Assembly: GCF_000974445.1 (NCBI RefSeq)
Contig: NZ_BBOJ01000007.1
Location: forward strand, 186,001-250,000
Source: Lentzea aerocolonigenes
Lineage (GTDB): Bacteria; Actinomycetota; Actinomycetes; Mycobacteriales; Pseudonocardiaceae
Length of the DNA: 64,000 nt
Direction: 5' to 3'
Made by a program: the position numbers and the translations under genes. The notes under the pieces are model-generated. The model worked only from the letters and a program-made list of their open reading frames with translations. It made no database searches and was not told where the DNA came from. This document shows positions 47,661 to 55,349 of this stretch, piece after piece (position 1 is the stretch's first letter; each line of letters starts with the position of its first letter).

Positions 47661-48704
47661 TCAGCGGAGTTGGGCGACGACCTCGTCGAGGGCCACAGCG
47701 AGCGCCTGCTCGACGTTGGTCCAGTCGTCCTTGGCGTGGGCCAGGAGGTACTCGCGCCGTTGTGGGACACGCTGCGCGCGCCAGTTCGTGATCAACGCGC
47801 GTAGCGTCAGCCGGGCCAGCGCGGCGACGGGCAGGAGTGCGAGTTCCGAGTCCTCGACCAGCCGGACGCGCTCGTAGCCCTTCAGGAAGGCGCAGGCGTC
47901 CTGCCAGGGGTTCTCCTGGCCGCGGCCGAGCAGGTTGGCCATGGGCACGGCGAGGTCGAAGATCAGGGCACTGCGCACCGTGTCACCGAAGTCGATGACG
48001 CCGGTCACGAACGGCTCGCCGTGCGGGTCTACGACCACGTTGTAGGGGCTGTAGTCGCCGTGGATCACCTGTGTCTCCAGGCCGCTCAGGCGCGGTACGA
48101 CGATCTCGCCGAACAGCCGGGACACTTCCCCTGCCAGCCGGCGGTGCCCGGCGTCCGGCGTGTGCGTGACCAGCCCGGTCAGGTGGTGGAAGTGCTTGAT
48201 GTCCCACGCCAGCCCTCGCCCGTCGGCGGGGTGCGCGAATCCTGCGAGTGCCACGTCGATGCGGCCCAGCATCTCGCCCGCCGCGGCGAGCTGCCGCGCG
48301 TCGCGGTTCGCCCCGGCCCAGACCGGGCCGGCGACGAAGCCGAACACCCGCAGGATGCGCGTTCCGACGGCCACGCTGTCGTGCCCGTCGACGGTCAGCC
48401 GCACGCGCTGGACCGGCAGTTCAGGAGCGGTGTCCTCGAGGAAGCGCATCGCGGCGGTCTGCAGGTCGACAACGCTCTCGTCCTCGCCCGGCGGCGACAC
48501 CTTCACGAGGTGGTCACCAGAGCCGGTCGTGAGCCGGAAGGTGTCGTCCTTCTCCGTGGCCAGCCGCTTGAGCCGCCCGCGCAGCCGGTAGTGCTGTTCG
48601 AGGAGCGTCTCCACGAGCGTGACGTCGACAGGCTCGTGGGCCGACGCCAGTCCACTGTCGACCATGAGGCGCCTGCCGGAGTCCGCCAGCGGTGGGATGG
48701 TCAC
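47661..48704 (-). CDS. APH-family small-molecule kinase (hydroxylysine/ethanolamine kinase-like)
   Basis: 347 residues. Aminoglycoside-phosphotransferase fold with catalytic loop VIHGDYSPYNVVVD and metal-binding GVIDFGD. It lies 22 bases after a class-III aminotransferase; this pair is the same as hydroxylysine kinase plus 5-phosphohydroxylysine phospho-lyase in animals, and as kinase-lyase fusions in bacteria (established knowledge). I infer that it phosphorylates an amino-alcohol that the partner then breaks down. GTG 48704 is used; a shorter start at 48665 is possible. Confidence 0.8.
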   Translation of the reverse strand: MTIPPLADSGRRLMVDSGLASAHEPVDVTLVETLLEQHYRLRGRLKRLATEKDDTFRLTTGSGDHLVKVSPPGEDESVVDLQTAAMRFLEDTAPELPVQRVRLTVDGHDSVAVGTRILRVFGFVAGPVWAGANRDARQLAAAGEMLGRIDVALAGFAHPADGRGLAWDIKHFHHLTGLVTHTPDAGHRRLAGEVSRLFGEIVVPRLSGLETQVIHGDYSPYNVVVDPHGEPFVTGVIDFGDTVRSALIFDLAVPMANLLGRGQENPWQDACAFLKGYERVRLVEDSELALLPVAALARLTLRALITNWRAQRVPQRREYLLAHAKDDWTNVEQALAVALDEVVAQLR

Positions 48705-48726
48705 GGTGTGTCCCTTCGATCAGCCG

Positions 48727-50076
48727 TTACAGCCGGTCCTGCGCGACCTGGGCGAAGGTCTCCAGGAACCGGGTCACGTCGGCAGCGTCGAACGCAAGCG
48801 GCGGACGGATCTTCAGCACGTTCGCCTTGGGGCCGGTGCCGCTGATGAGCACCCGCCGGTCACGCAGATCGTTGATGACGTCCTCGGCGAGCGCACGGTG
48901 GGGTTCGCGCGTCTCCCGGTCCTTCACGAGCTCGACGCCGACGTAGAGACCGCAGCCGCGGACTTCGGCGACGTACGGCGACTCCCGCGTGATCTCCTCG
49001 AGCCCGGCGCGCAGGGCCGTACCGTTGTCGAGGACGCTCTGCTGGACGTTCTCCTGCTCGAAGACGTCCAGCACCGCGGCGGCCGCCGCCACCGGGATCG
49101 AGCTGCCGCCGAAGGTGTTGAAGTAGCGGACGTTGCGCCCGAACTCGTCGGAGACCTCCGGGCGGAAGACGACGCCGGAGACCGGCAGCCCGTTGCCCAT
49201 CGGCTTGCCCATGGTCACGATGTCCGGCACCACGCCGTGGCGCGCGAAGCCCCACATGGACTCCCCGAGCCTGGCGAACCCGGACTGCACCTCGTCGGCG
49301 ATGTAGACACCGCCGGCCGCGTGCACCTCCTCGATCATCGCCTTCAGGTAGCCGACCGGGTCGGTGAAGATCCCGTCACTGCTGTACGCCCCGTCCGTGA
49401 CCAGGGCGGCGAGCCGGTAACCGTGACGCTCCAGGTCGTCGATGGCGCCACGGACCTGCGCACGCATGTGGTCGGCCAGCGTCGACCCCGGCGCGACGAG
49501 CCGTGGGTCCGGCGGGTCGATCAGCCTGACGTTCGGCCCCAGTGGAGATCCTGTGCCCAGGGTCGGCGAGAAGCTCGCGACCTCACGCGTGATGCCGTGG
49601 TAGGCCCAGCGCGTCGCGATGATGCCCTCACCGCCGGTGTGGAACCTGGCCACGCGCATCGCGAGGTCGTTCGCCTCCGAGCCGCTGCACGCGATGCTCA
49701 GCTTCGACAGCTCCGCGGGAAAGGTCGCGAGCAGCCGTTCCGCGTAGTCCACCAGCGAGTCCTGGACGTAGCGCGTGTTGATGTTGACCGCCGACATCTG
49801 CCGGGTGACGGCCTCCACCACGTGCGGGTGCGCGTGCCCGACGCACGGGACGTTGTTGTAGGCGTCGAGGTAGTCGTTGCCGTCGCGGTCGATCAGGTGA
49901 GCGCCGTGACCGGAGACGAACTCGACCGGTGTGCGGTAGATGAGGGTGTAGCCGGGTCCCAGCACCTCGGTCCGGCGCCGGATCGTGTCCTGGAGACGGT
50001 CGGGGAGCGCGTCCAGCACGGCCGGGTCGAAACGGTTCGGGTAGCCGGCGATCGCCCGGCTCAGTGTCGTAGTCAT
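48727..50076 (-). CDS. Class-III PLP aminotransferase / phospho-lyase
   Basis: 449 residues, full length. Fold-type I class III with SGSEANDLAMRVAR, ADEVQSGFARLG and the PLP lysine Lys291 in TMGKPMGNG. The GKPMGNG and YNNVPCVGHAHPHV patterns resemble the AGXT2L1/AGXT2L2 phospho-lyases (ethanolamine-phosphate or phosphohydroxylysine). Kinase and lyase together would turn a hydroxylated amine into an aldehyde, ammonia and phosphate. Its upstream region carries the 16-base operator also found at the ROK gene. Confidence 0.87.
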   Translation of the reverse strand: MTTTLSRAIAGYPNRFDPAVLDALPDRLQDTIRRRTEVLGPGYTLIYRTPVEFVSGHGAHLIDRDGNDYLDAYNNVPCVGHAHPHVVEAVTRQMSAVNINTRYVQDSLVDYAERLLATFPAELSKLSIACSGSEANDLAMRVARFHTGGEGIIATRWAYHGITREVASFSPTLGTGSPLGPNVRLIDPPDPRLVAPGSTLADHMRAQVRGAIDDLERHGYRLAALVTDGAYSSDGIFTDPVGYLKAMIEEVHAAGGVYIADEVQSGFARLGESMWGFARHGVVPDIVTMGKPMGNGLPVSGVVFRPEVSDEFGRNVRYFNTFGGSSIPVAAAAAVLDVFEQENVQQSVLDNGTALRAGLEEITRESPYVAEVRGCGLYVGVELVKDRETREPHRALAEDVINDLRDRRVLISGTGPKANVLKIRPPLAFDAADVTRFLETFAQVAQDRL

Positions 50077-50127
50077 CGGCCGTCACTTTCCTCTGGTTCC
50101 GCAGGTGACCTGACCGTACCACTTTTA

Positions 50128-50143
50128 GTTCCAGTTCCAAACT
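50128..50143. promoter_or_regulatory. ROK operator at the aminotransferase promoter
   Basis: GTTCCAGTTCCAAACT, in an AT-rich stretch framed by TTTTA and GAAAC, is identical to the complement of 51415-51430 upstream of the ROK gene. It lies 52 bases upstream of the aminotransferase start. Confidence 0.7.
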
Positions 50144-50155
50144 GAAACTTTATAA

Positions 50156-50208
50156 GCGATGAAGGGTCCCTTCATCCACGTCAGGTGGATGAAGGGACCC
50201 TTCATCGC
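50156..50208. terminator. 24-bp perfect hairpin built from nested palindromes
   Basis: The arms 50156-50179 and 50185-50208 are perfectly complementary around a 5-base loop. Each arm contains GATGAAGGG-N-CCCTTCATC, itself a palindrome, so alternative foldings exist. It lies 10 bases beyond the ROK stop and 79 bases upstream of the aminotransferase gene; it probably terminates ROK transcription. Confidence 0.75.
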
Positions 50209-50217
50209 GAGCGTGGC

Positions 50218-51402
50218 TCAGAACGCGGGCGCGGGCTGCTGCTCCGCACGCGGCGCTTGACGACGTGCGTCGAGCAGAGCCTCCCGCAACCGGGCCTGAG
50301 CCAGCGTCAGACACGAGTACCCCGCGCCGCGTGCGGTCGACAGCCCCAGCACCTGCGTGGCGACCGTGACCCGCGGAACGGAGGGAAGGCGCTCCTCGAG
50401 GCGCCTGCGCACCTCGGGCAGGACTTCCTCGACCAGCGCGCGCAACCTGCCCACGAAGAAGATCGACTCAGGGTCCAGGGTCACGACGACGGTGGTCACA
50501 GCCGTCACCAACGCCGTGGTGAACGCCTCCACCACCGCCGCGCGCACCTCGTCGTGGCGCGCCTCGCCCCAGAGGTCGTCGATGCGTTCCATCCCCAGTC
50601 CCCGCTCATGCGCGAACGCGAGCAGCCCTCCCGTGCTCAGCAGCTTTTCGAGGGGTTTGTCGTGCACTCCGGAGGAGAGCACGCCGACGCCACCGAACGA
50701 GGGAGTGCTCCCGCGAGCAAGCGCGCGGTCGGTGCAGCAGGCGAAGCTGAGCATGCTGCTGACGCTGAAGAGTGCCGCGTTCCTGATCGTGACGTCGTCG
50801 GCGAGGACGCCCAGCAAGGACGCGTTCGCGTCGCTGTCGAGCAGCACCGGGGCGCCGAGCAGGTCCGCCAGCGCGCGCTGCAGGCCGGAGCCGGCGAGGT
50901 AGGTCATCGACTCGGCCGGGCCGAAGATCTCGGCACCGTCGCGGACCCGGCCGGGCACGGCCACGACGACCTGCCGCAACGGCCCAGCCGCGGACTGGCG
51001 GGCGCCGGCGATCAGACCGGCCAGCCAGGCGGCGGCCTGGCCGACGTCGTCGTGGTTCGCGGTGGGCACGATCACGTGCTGGATCTCGCGTCCCCTCAGG
51101 TCGGTCGCGAGAACACCGGTGGTCTGCGCACCGAAGCTCACGCCGACGACGTGCCCGGTGGTGCCGGGGATGTCCAGGTAGGTGGACGGCCGGCCACGAC
51201 CGGCGACCGCGTCGACCCCGCCGTCCACGACGAAGCCGTCGGCCCGCAGCTCCTCCACCGCCCTGGACACCGTGGCCTTGCTCAGGCCCGTCAGCTCGAT
51301 GAGCTTGTTGCGCGTCAAGGGCGCCTGGGCGAGAACGACGTCGAGGACGGATGCTTTGTTGTAGTCGCGCGTGGTCGGGTTGATCGTCACCCTGGTTACC
51401 AT
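50218..51402 (-). CDS. ROK-family transcriptional regulator
   Basis: 394 residues. N-terminal winged helix-turn-helix LTRNKLIELTGLSKATVSRAVEEL, followed by a sugar-kinase-like ROK domain. The zinc motif CxCGxxGC of canonical ROK proteins is absent (the stretch reads SFGGVGVLSSG), and the phosphate-binding DxGxT is replaced by VSFGAQTTG, so it should bind a ligand but not phosphorylate it. ATG 51402 has no good Shine-Dalgarno, and translation may be leaderless or start at GTG 51390. A 16-base operator 13 bases upstream is repeated at the aminotransferase gene, suggesting autoregulation and control of the kinase/aminotransferase pair. Confidence 0.87.
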   Translation of the reverse strand: MVTRVTINPTTRDYNKASVLDVVLAQAPLTRNKLIELTGLSKATVSRAVEELRADGFVVDGGVDAVAGRGRPSTYLDIPGTTGHVVGVSFGAQTTGVLATDLRGREIQHVIVPTANHDDVGQAAAWLAGLIAGARQSAAGPLRQVVVAVPGRVRDGAEIFGPAESMTYLAGSGLQRALADLLGAPVLLDSDANASLLGVLADDVTIRNAALFSVSSMLSFACCTDRALARGSTPSFGGVGVLSSGVHDKPLEKLLSTGGLLAFAHERGLGMERIDDLWGEARHDEVRAAVVEAFTTALVTAVTTVVVTLDPESIFFVGRLRALVEEVLPEVRRRLEERLPSVPRVTVATQVLGLSTARGAGYSCLTLAQARLREALLDARRQAPRAEQQPAPAF

Positions 51403-51414
51403 AGCAAAGATTTT

Positions 51415-51430
51415 AGTTTGGAACTGGAAC
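51415..51430. promoter_or_regulatory. ROK operator at the ROK promoter
   Basis: AGTTTGGAACTGGAAC, the exact complement of the site at 50128-50143, lies 13 bases before the ROK start within an AT-rich stretch (AAAGATTTTAG). Position and identity indicate autoregulation. Confidence 0.7.
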
Positions 51431-51469
51431 AAATGGTGGTGTTCGCCCGGCCCCAGGAACTCGGACGAA

Positions 51470-51823
51470 GCAGGGCAACCGGCGCTCCCGAAGGCCACCG
51501 CGGTCGTCGTCGCACCCGCCACGTACAACACGATCAACAAGTGGGCGGCTGGTATCGCCGACACCTGCCTGCTCACCCAGCTCGCTGAGCTGACCGGGCT
51601 CGGTGTCCCGCTCGCGGTGCTGCCGTTCGTGAACACCGCGCTTGCGAACAACCGTCCGTTCCGGCGCAGCGTCGACGAGTTGCGCGAGTCGGACGTGACC
51701 GTGCTGTTCGGTGAGGGTGGGTTCGTGCCACATCCGCCGCGGACGGATGGCCAGGCCATGGACTCCTGTCCCTGGGGTGCGGCGTTGTCGGCCGTGAAAT
51801 CCTTCAGCACCGGCGCCGACTGA
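51470..51823 (+). pseudogene. 5'-truncated flavoprotein (PPC-decarboxylase-like) remnant
   Basis: About 117 codons read TAVVVAPATYNTINKWAAGI, then LTGLGVPLAVLPFVNTALA and VTVLFGEGGFVPHPPRTDG, which is the C-terminal two-thirds of the flavoprotein family (pfam Flavoprotein). The N-terminal Rossmann strand with its glycine-rich FMN motif is missing, and the upstream bases are ROK promoter sequence. An in-frame GTG at 51371 would give a 150-residue product beginning with unrelated residues. I read it as a deletion remnant; convergent with aspA. Confidence 0.6.
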
Positions 51824-51827
51824 TACC

Positions 51828-53228
51828 TCAAGCGCTGCCCGCCACCACCTCCGGCCGCAGCAGGTCGGCCAGCGTCTGCGCCGGCAGCAATCCCTTCTCC
51901 AGCACCAGTTCCGCCACTCCCCTGCCGGTGGCGAGCGCTTCCTTGGCGATGTCGGTCGCCGCGTTGTACCCGATGTGGGGGTTGAGCGCGGTGACCAGAC
52001 CGATGGAGTTCTCGACGGCCGCCCGCAGCACCTCGGTGTTGGCGGTGATGCCGTCCACGCACCGCTCGGCCAGAGTGAGACAGGCCGCGCGCAGGTGCGT
52101 GATCGACTCCGACAGCGAGTGCAGGATGATCGGCTCGAAGGCGTTGAGCTGCAGCTGGCCCGCTTCGGCCGCCATGGTGATCGTGACGTCGTTGCCGATC
52201 ACCTCGAACGCGACCTGGTTGACGACCTCGGGGATCACCGGGTTGACCTTGCCCGGCATGATCGACGAACCGGCCTGCACGGGCGGCAGGTTGATCTCGC
52301 CGAAACCCGCGCGCGGACCGGACGAGAGCAGGCGCAGGTCGTTGCAGGTCTTGGAGAGCTTGACGGCGATCCGTTTCAGCACACCGGACATCTGCACGAA
52401 CGCGCCGCAGTCCTGGGTGGCCTCGACCAGGTTCGCGGCTGTCACCAACTCCAGCCCGGTGATCGCGGCGAGGTGGCGGCGGGCCGCCTCCGCGTAGCCC
52501 GGCGCGGCGTTGAGGCCGGTGCCGATCGCGGTGGCGCCCAGGTTGATCTCGTGGATCAGCAGGACCGCCTCGGCGAGCCGGGCGCGGTCCTCGTCGAGCA
52601 TGACGGCGTAGGTGGAGAACTCCTGCCCCAGGGTCATCGGCACCGCGTCCTGCAGCTGCGTGCGGCCCATCTTCAGGACGTCGCGGAACTCGACCGCCTT
52701 GCGGGCGAAGGCTTCCTGCAAAACCGACATCGCGTCCAGCAGGCCGCGCACGGCGAAGATCGTCGCGATCCGCACGGCCGTGGGGTACACGTCGTTCGTG
52801 GACTGCCCGAGGTTGACGTCCTCGTTGGGGTGCAGGTTCGAGTACTCGCCCTTCTCGTGGCCGAGCAGTTCCAGCGCGCGGTTCGCCACGACCTCGTTGG
52901 CGTTCATGTTCGTCGAGGTGCCGGCTCCGCCCTGGATCACGTCCACGACGAACTGGTCGAGCAGCTTGCCCGCCCGGATCTCGCGGCACGCCTCGGTGAT
53001 CGCGGCGGCCTTCACCGAGTCGAGCAGGCCGAGCTCCTCGTTGGCGAGCGCCGCGGCTTCCTTGACCGCGGCCATTGCCCCCACCAGGTGCGGGTAGGAG
53101 GAGATCGGCGTGCCGGTGATCGGGAAGTTCTCCTTGGCGCGCAACGTGTGCACGCCCCAGTACGCTTCGGCGGGCACGTCGCGGTCGCCGAGCAGGTCGT
53201 GCTCTCTTCGAGAGTCCGCGGCAGTCAT
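51828..53228 (-). CDS. aspA: Aspartate ammonia-lyase
   Basis: 466 residues, the normal length. The fumarase/aspartase superfamily signature [15 protein letters not shown] (320-334, catalytic Ser in the SS pair), [13 protein letters not shown] and [12 protein letters not shown] are exact matches for AspA. It converts L-aspartate into fumarate and ammonia in the cytoplasm, feeding the citric acid cycle. Last gene of the large minus-strand operon, 60 bases after the FAD oxidase, which suggests that the pathway ends in aspartate. Confidence 0.95.
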   Translation of the reverse strand: MTAADSRREHDLLGDRDVPAEAYWGVHTLRAKENFPITGTPISSYPHLVGAMAAVKEAAALANEELGLLDSVKAAAITEACREIRAGKLLDQFVVDVIQGGAGTSTNMNANEVVANRALELLGHEKGEYSNLHPNEDVNLGQSTNDVYPTAVRIATIFAVRGLLDAMSVLQEAFARKAVEFRDVLKMGRTQLQDAVPMTLGQEFSTYAVMLDEDRARLAEAVLLIHEINLGATAIGTGLNAAPGYAEAARRHLAAITGLELVTAANLVEATQDCGAFVQMSGVLKRIAVKLSKTCNDLRLLSSGPRAGFGEINLPPVQAGSSIMPGKVNPVIPEVVNQVAFEVIGNDVTITMAAEAGQLQLNAFEPIILHSLSESITHLRAACLTLAERCVDGITANTEVLRAAVENSIGLVTALNPHIGYNAATDIAKEALATGRGVAELVLEKGLLPAQTLADLLRPEVVAGSA

Positions 53229-53288
53229 GGCAGTCCTTCGGAAGGAGGGCCTTCCGCGACGGGGGCGGTCGCGGAAGGCCGAGCGGTG

Positions 53289-54572
53289 TCAGCTCCAGCG
53301 GTCCTTGGCCTTGTAGTAGGCGCCACCGAACGGCAGGAACCAGGCGGTGCCGTTGTAGAACGGCACGGGAACCTTCGGGAAACCGAGGCCGCGCAACGGG
53401 TTGGCCTCCGGCTTGCCGTCCATCATGTCGGCGACCGCACGGCCCATGTAGGTCGCCATCTGGACGCCGTGGCCGCAGTAGCCCATGGAGTAGTACAGGC
53501 CGTCGATCTCCCCCGCGTGCGGGATGCGGTCCCAGGAGAAGCCGACCATGCCTCCCCACACGTAGTCGATCCGCACCCCGGCCAGCTGCGGGAAGATCTC
53601 CGTCATCTCCCGTTTGAGGATGTCGCCGCTCTTGATGTCGGAAGCCGGGTTGGAGGGTGCGAAACGGGCCCGGCCACCGAACGCGAGGCGGTTGTCCGGG
53701 GTGAGGCGGACGTAGTGGCCGACGTTCTTGTGGGCGACCAGCAGGCGGCCGTTGGGGATGAGCTCCTTGGCGCGCGCCTCACCCAGCGGCTCGGTGACGA
53801 TGATGAAGCTGCCGACGTTGATGAGCCGCTTGCGGAACCACGGCATCGACTTGTCGGTGTAGGCGTCCGTCGCCGCCATGACCTGCTTGGCGCGGATGGT
53901 GCCGTGCATCGTCTCCACCACGAAGCCGCCGCCGGGCAGGCGGGTGAGGCCGGTGGCGGCGTTGCGCTCGTGGATCTGCGCACCGGCGCGTTCGGCGGCG
54001 TCCGCGAGGCCGCCGACGAACTTGCCCACGTGCAGGCCCGCGCTGAGCGGGTCGAGCAGAGCGCCGTGGTAGTAGTCCGAACCGATCTCGGCCCGCAGGT
54101 CGCTCTTGCTCAGCACGACCGTCTCGTGACCGAAGTTCTCGGCCAGTTCGCGCTGCTTGGCCTGCAGGTGCTCGAAGTGCTTGGGCTTGCAGGCCAGGCC
54201 GAGGCGCCCGGCGCGGGTGAAGTCGCAGTCGATCTGCTCCCTCAGCGTCAGGTCCTCGACGAGGTCCACGGCGTCGCGGAAGGCGTTGTACAGCTCAAGA
54301 GCACGCTCCTGGCCGTACCGCTTGCGGGCCTCGCCGGGCGGGATCGTGATGCCCTGCGTGCACATGCTGCCGTTGCGGCCGGACGCACCGGAGCCGATCT
54401 GGTCCTTCTCGACCAGCACCACGGACGCGCCTTTGCGGGCCGCGTGGTAGGCGGTCGACAGGCCGGTGAGACCGCCGCCGATGACCACCACGTCCGCGCT
54501 CTCGGGAAGTGGCTTGCCCGAGCGGTCGGGCCGTTGCGGGGCGGTGTCGAGCCAGTAGGGGATCTGTTTCAT
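53289..54572 (-). CDS. FAD-dependent amine/amino-acid oxidase (DAO family, PuuB-like), paralogue of 40610
   Basis: 427 residues. FAD motif VVVIGGGLTGLSTAYHAARKG, SGASGRNGSM and the C-terminal YYSMGYCGHGVQMATYMG. Start MKQIPYWLDTAPQRPDRS closely parallels MKFTPYWLDTAPQGPDRS of the left-operon oxidase, so the two arose by duplication but have diverged considerably more than the transporters. It lies 19 bases after the HAD gene and would oxidise the imported amine or its derivative. Confidence 0.87.
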   Translation of the reverse strand: MKQIPYWLDTAPQRPDRSGKPLPESADVVVIGGGLTGLSTAYHAARKGASVVLVEKDQIGSGASGRNGSMCTQGITIPPGEARKRYGQERALELYNAFRDAVDLVEDLTLREQIDCDFTRAGRLGLACKPKHFEHLQAKQRELAENFGHETVVLSKSDLRAEIGSDYYHGALLDPLSAGLHVGKFVGGLADAAERAGAQIHERNAATGLTRLPGGGFVVETMHGTIRAKQVMAATDAYTDKSMPWFRKRLINVGSFIIVTEPLGEARAKELIPNGRLLVAHKNVGHYVRLTPDNRLAFGGRARFAPSNPASDIKSGDILKREMTEIFPQLAGVRIDYVWGGMVGFSWDRIPHAGEIDGLYYSMGYCGHGVQMATYMGRAVADMMDGKPEANPLRGLGFPKVPVPFYNGTAWFLPFGGAYYKAKDRWS

Positions 54573-54591
54573 GGCGGCGGTTCCTCCGGTG

Positions 54592-55257
54592 TCAGCAGCC
54601 GAGCAGAGCGGGCAGCCCCGACAGGTCGGGCAGCTCGTCGTAGGGCTGGTAGTCGCTGCTGCCGCGACGGCCGTAGCGGTTGATCCACACGCGGCGATTC
54701 AGACCGAGGTCCCTGGTGGGGATGTGGTCGTACTCCCAGCCCTGCGCGACGTGGATCACCTGGCTCGGGTCGACGTCCATGGTCTGGAAGGCGTACTCGA
54801 ACGTCTGCCGGTCCGGCTTGTACGCCTTGGCCTGCTGCGCGGTGATCACGTAGTCGAACTCGACGCCGATGTTCTCGACGTTGCGCGCGATGAGGTTGTC
54901 GTCGGTGTTGGAGATGATCGCGATCTCGTACTTCTTCTTCAGCGCCCGCAACGCCTCGGGCACCTCGGGCCAGGGCCCGAAGGTCGGGACGGCCTCGACG
55001 AGGGCGTCGCCGTCGGACTCGCGGTACTCCAGGCCGTGCAGCCGCATGGCGTTGCGCAGGCTGGAGTGCAGGATCTCGTGGTAGGGCCGGTAGGCCTCCA
55101 GGACGGCCTGGAAGCGCATGACCCGGAAGTCGTCCAGGAACTCGTCGACGTCCAGCCCGTCCAGGTCCAGCCGGTCGGCCAGCACCTTCAGGGTGGTCGG
55201 GGCGAGCTCGAAGTTGATCAGGGTCGCATAGGCGTCGAAGGTGACGATCTGACGCAT
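54592..55257 (-). CDS. HAD-superfamily hydrolase, haloacid-dehalogenase type II-like
   Basis: 221 residues. Motif I IVTFDAYATLINF (type II dehalogenases usually read DxYGTL, here with Ala for Gly), motif II IAIISNTDD, Lys in KAYKPDRQTF and VAQGWEYDHIPT. ATG 55257 is preferred to the TTG at 55266 because GAGGA precedes it. Partner of the FAD oxidase downstream, mirroring the pair at 39900-41884; sequences have diverged. Confidence 0.85.
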   Translation of the reverse strand: MRQIVTFDAYATLINFELAPTTLKVLADRLDLDGLDVDEFLDDFRVMRFQAVLEAYRPYHEILHSSLRNAMRLHGLEYRESDGDALVEAVPTFGPWPEVPEALRALKKKYEIAIISNTDDNLIARNVENIGVEFDYVITAQQAKAYKPDRQTFEYAFQTMDVDPSQVIHVAQGWEYDHIPTRDLGLNRRVWINRYGRRGSSDYQPYDELPDLSGLPALLGC

Positions 55258-55349
55258 GATGTCCAATCCTCTTTCTCAGACCACCCGGTCGCCGGGGGTC
55301 ACGCTGATGACGGAGCCGGCGGCGGGCAGTGCTACCAGCGCGCGGTTGC

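Noticed and set aside
51371..51469. A true N-terminus for the flavoprotein fragment
   Set aside because: The upstream in-frame residues are unrelated to the family and come from the ROK promoter and operator.
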